DNA of 62,089 nucleotides, from NCBI GenBank assembly GCA_032718475.1, contig JAUCBJ010004684.1:1-62089 (forward strand), in the 5' to 3' direction. The notes beneath the pieces are model-generated. The model was not told the DNA's origin. It worked only from the letters and a program-made list of their open reading frames with translations, and made no database searches. The DNA is from Nemertoderma westbladi. Taxonomy: Eukaryota > Xenacoelomorpha > Nemertodermatida > Nemertodermatidae. Below are positions 61,286-62,089 of the stretch, piece after piece. A program made the position numbers and the translations under genes. The first letter of the stretch is position 1; each line of letters starts with the position of its first letter.

Positions 61286-62089
61286 ATGCCGTTTAGCCCT
61301 TTCGGCCCAGAAATGTGAGTATTAGACGTAAGAGATAGGATTAAACGGGCGCAATGAAGAATGTCGTACATTAGGATGATGTACAGTATGAATGAATACG
61401 TTCGAATCTACTGTCGATGGACAATTGTCAGACTAATAGGAGCTGAATACTTTCAGTTTACATAGTGAATAATGTATACAAAGCAGAATGATTCTTACCT
61501 AACCTACCGCGTGGTGAGTCCGTAACGGAAAATTTGTGAGTCCGTAACGCTATTCTTAAACAGTTCAGCTGCAATACAGACCATAGAGACCTAATGGATG
61601 GTTTTGATTGGTTGTAAACCCAAAGGAAAATGATTGTCAGTGCAATACAGATGCGGGGTGTACTCCAAATTAAAACGTTAAGTACTTTTCGTTACGGACT
61701 CACATAATTCTGTAGGCCAAATCTAAAATTTTTGAAACATTGAATACACAATGCTATTCTGTCAATATTCAAATTTTTATCATAAATAAGCTTCTAATAA
61801 ATGTTGAATTTTCGGTTGGTGTAATTACCTGTCTTAATCAGACAATTTCAATGGTAGTAAGATTATGTCAAAAATGACATGTAATAATTTCTGCAAATTT
61901 GAAAATACGTAAAAAAAATTTCTCATATTCAATAATGAATAACCAGTTGTTACCCTCAAAAAAAATAAGAATCCGTCACTTTTATTAAAAATTTAATTCT
62001 TTCTCGTCATTTTGATACCAAAATTATGCTGATTAGATGACTTTTTATTTTCGACATAAGTGTTACATCAATGGTGGAATTGCCCTTTT
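61286..62089. other. AT-rich non-coding sequence, no gene seen
   Basis: Apart from three copies of the 14-nt motif listed above, I see no ORF with recognisable similarity, no splice-bounded exon and no tandem array to the window end. Confidence 0.6.

Larger units (their letters stand above)
60098..61704. repeat. Dispersed 14-nt motif GTTACGGACTCACA, seven copies
   Basis: Plus-strand copies are at 60098, 60280, 60466, 60489 and 61691; minus-strand copies are at 61513-61526 (one mismatch) and 61535-61548. Two close pairs exist, 60466/60489 and 61513/61535, with 23- and 22-bp spacing and opposite orientation about 1 kb apart. Intervening DNA is unique and AT-rich. Confidence 0.8.

Overview
This window is eukaryotic, almost certainly from an invertebrate animal whose phylum I cannot assign. 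It holds the last three coding exons of one intron-containing gene, a decayed non-LTR retrotransposon, short DNA-transposon and SINE-like remnants, and about 54 kb (roughly 87%) of short-period tandem repeats. The gene is the orthologue of DCAF11 (WDR23), a WD40 substrate receptor of the CUL4-DDB1 ubiquitin ligase, on the + strand. The exons are 18228-18358, 18766-19032 and 51125-51435, the last carrying the stop codon. They join in phase into about 235 C-terminal residues; the N-terminal half lies off the left edge.

Layout: 15-66, a perfect palindrome made of two head-to-head copies of an amplification adapter (a library artefact). 67-15195, array A, about 840 copies of an 18-bp unit, upstream intron. 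15196-17578, a dead EN-RT retroelement inserted in array A. 17579-17605, one more array A unit. 17606-17699, a short AT-rich spacer that looks like a hAT end. 17700-18227, array B, about 19 copies of a 28-29-bp unit ending exactly at an exon acceptor. 18228-19032, two exons around an ordinary 407-bp intron. 19033-51124, a 32-kb intron that is almost wholly array C, about 1,880 copies of a 17-bp unit. 51125-51435, terminal coding exon. 51436-57095, array D, about 195 copies of a G-rich 29-bp unit starting at the stop codon. 57154-57871, a hAT-like non-autonomous element with an 8-bp target duplication. 58136-58306, an 87-bp tandem duplication. 58595-59257, array E, about 35 copies of a 19-bp unit. 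59258-62089, AT-rich non-coding DNA with small repeats, a 16-bp-arm hairpin, seven copies of a 14-nt motif and a tRNA-Ser-like SINE head.

The most striking observation is that the arrays look like amplified copies of the gene's own boundaries. Array B repeats the true 3' splice site (TTTACTTGCAG then GGCTA) next to it. Array C repeats the true 5' splice junction (CCCAGAcaCG / GTTAGTAAC becomes CCCAGATCG / GTTAGTAAC). The first unit of array D overlaps the stop codon. Arrays A and E also carry donor-like cores (GTTAGTAAAT and GTAAGTAT). The transcript would therefore carry many hundreds to thousands of decoy splice sites, and most decoys in array C fit the U1 consensus better than the real donor does. 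The resemblance can be read directly; origin by junction amplification, and any effect on splicing, are inference.
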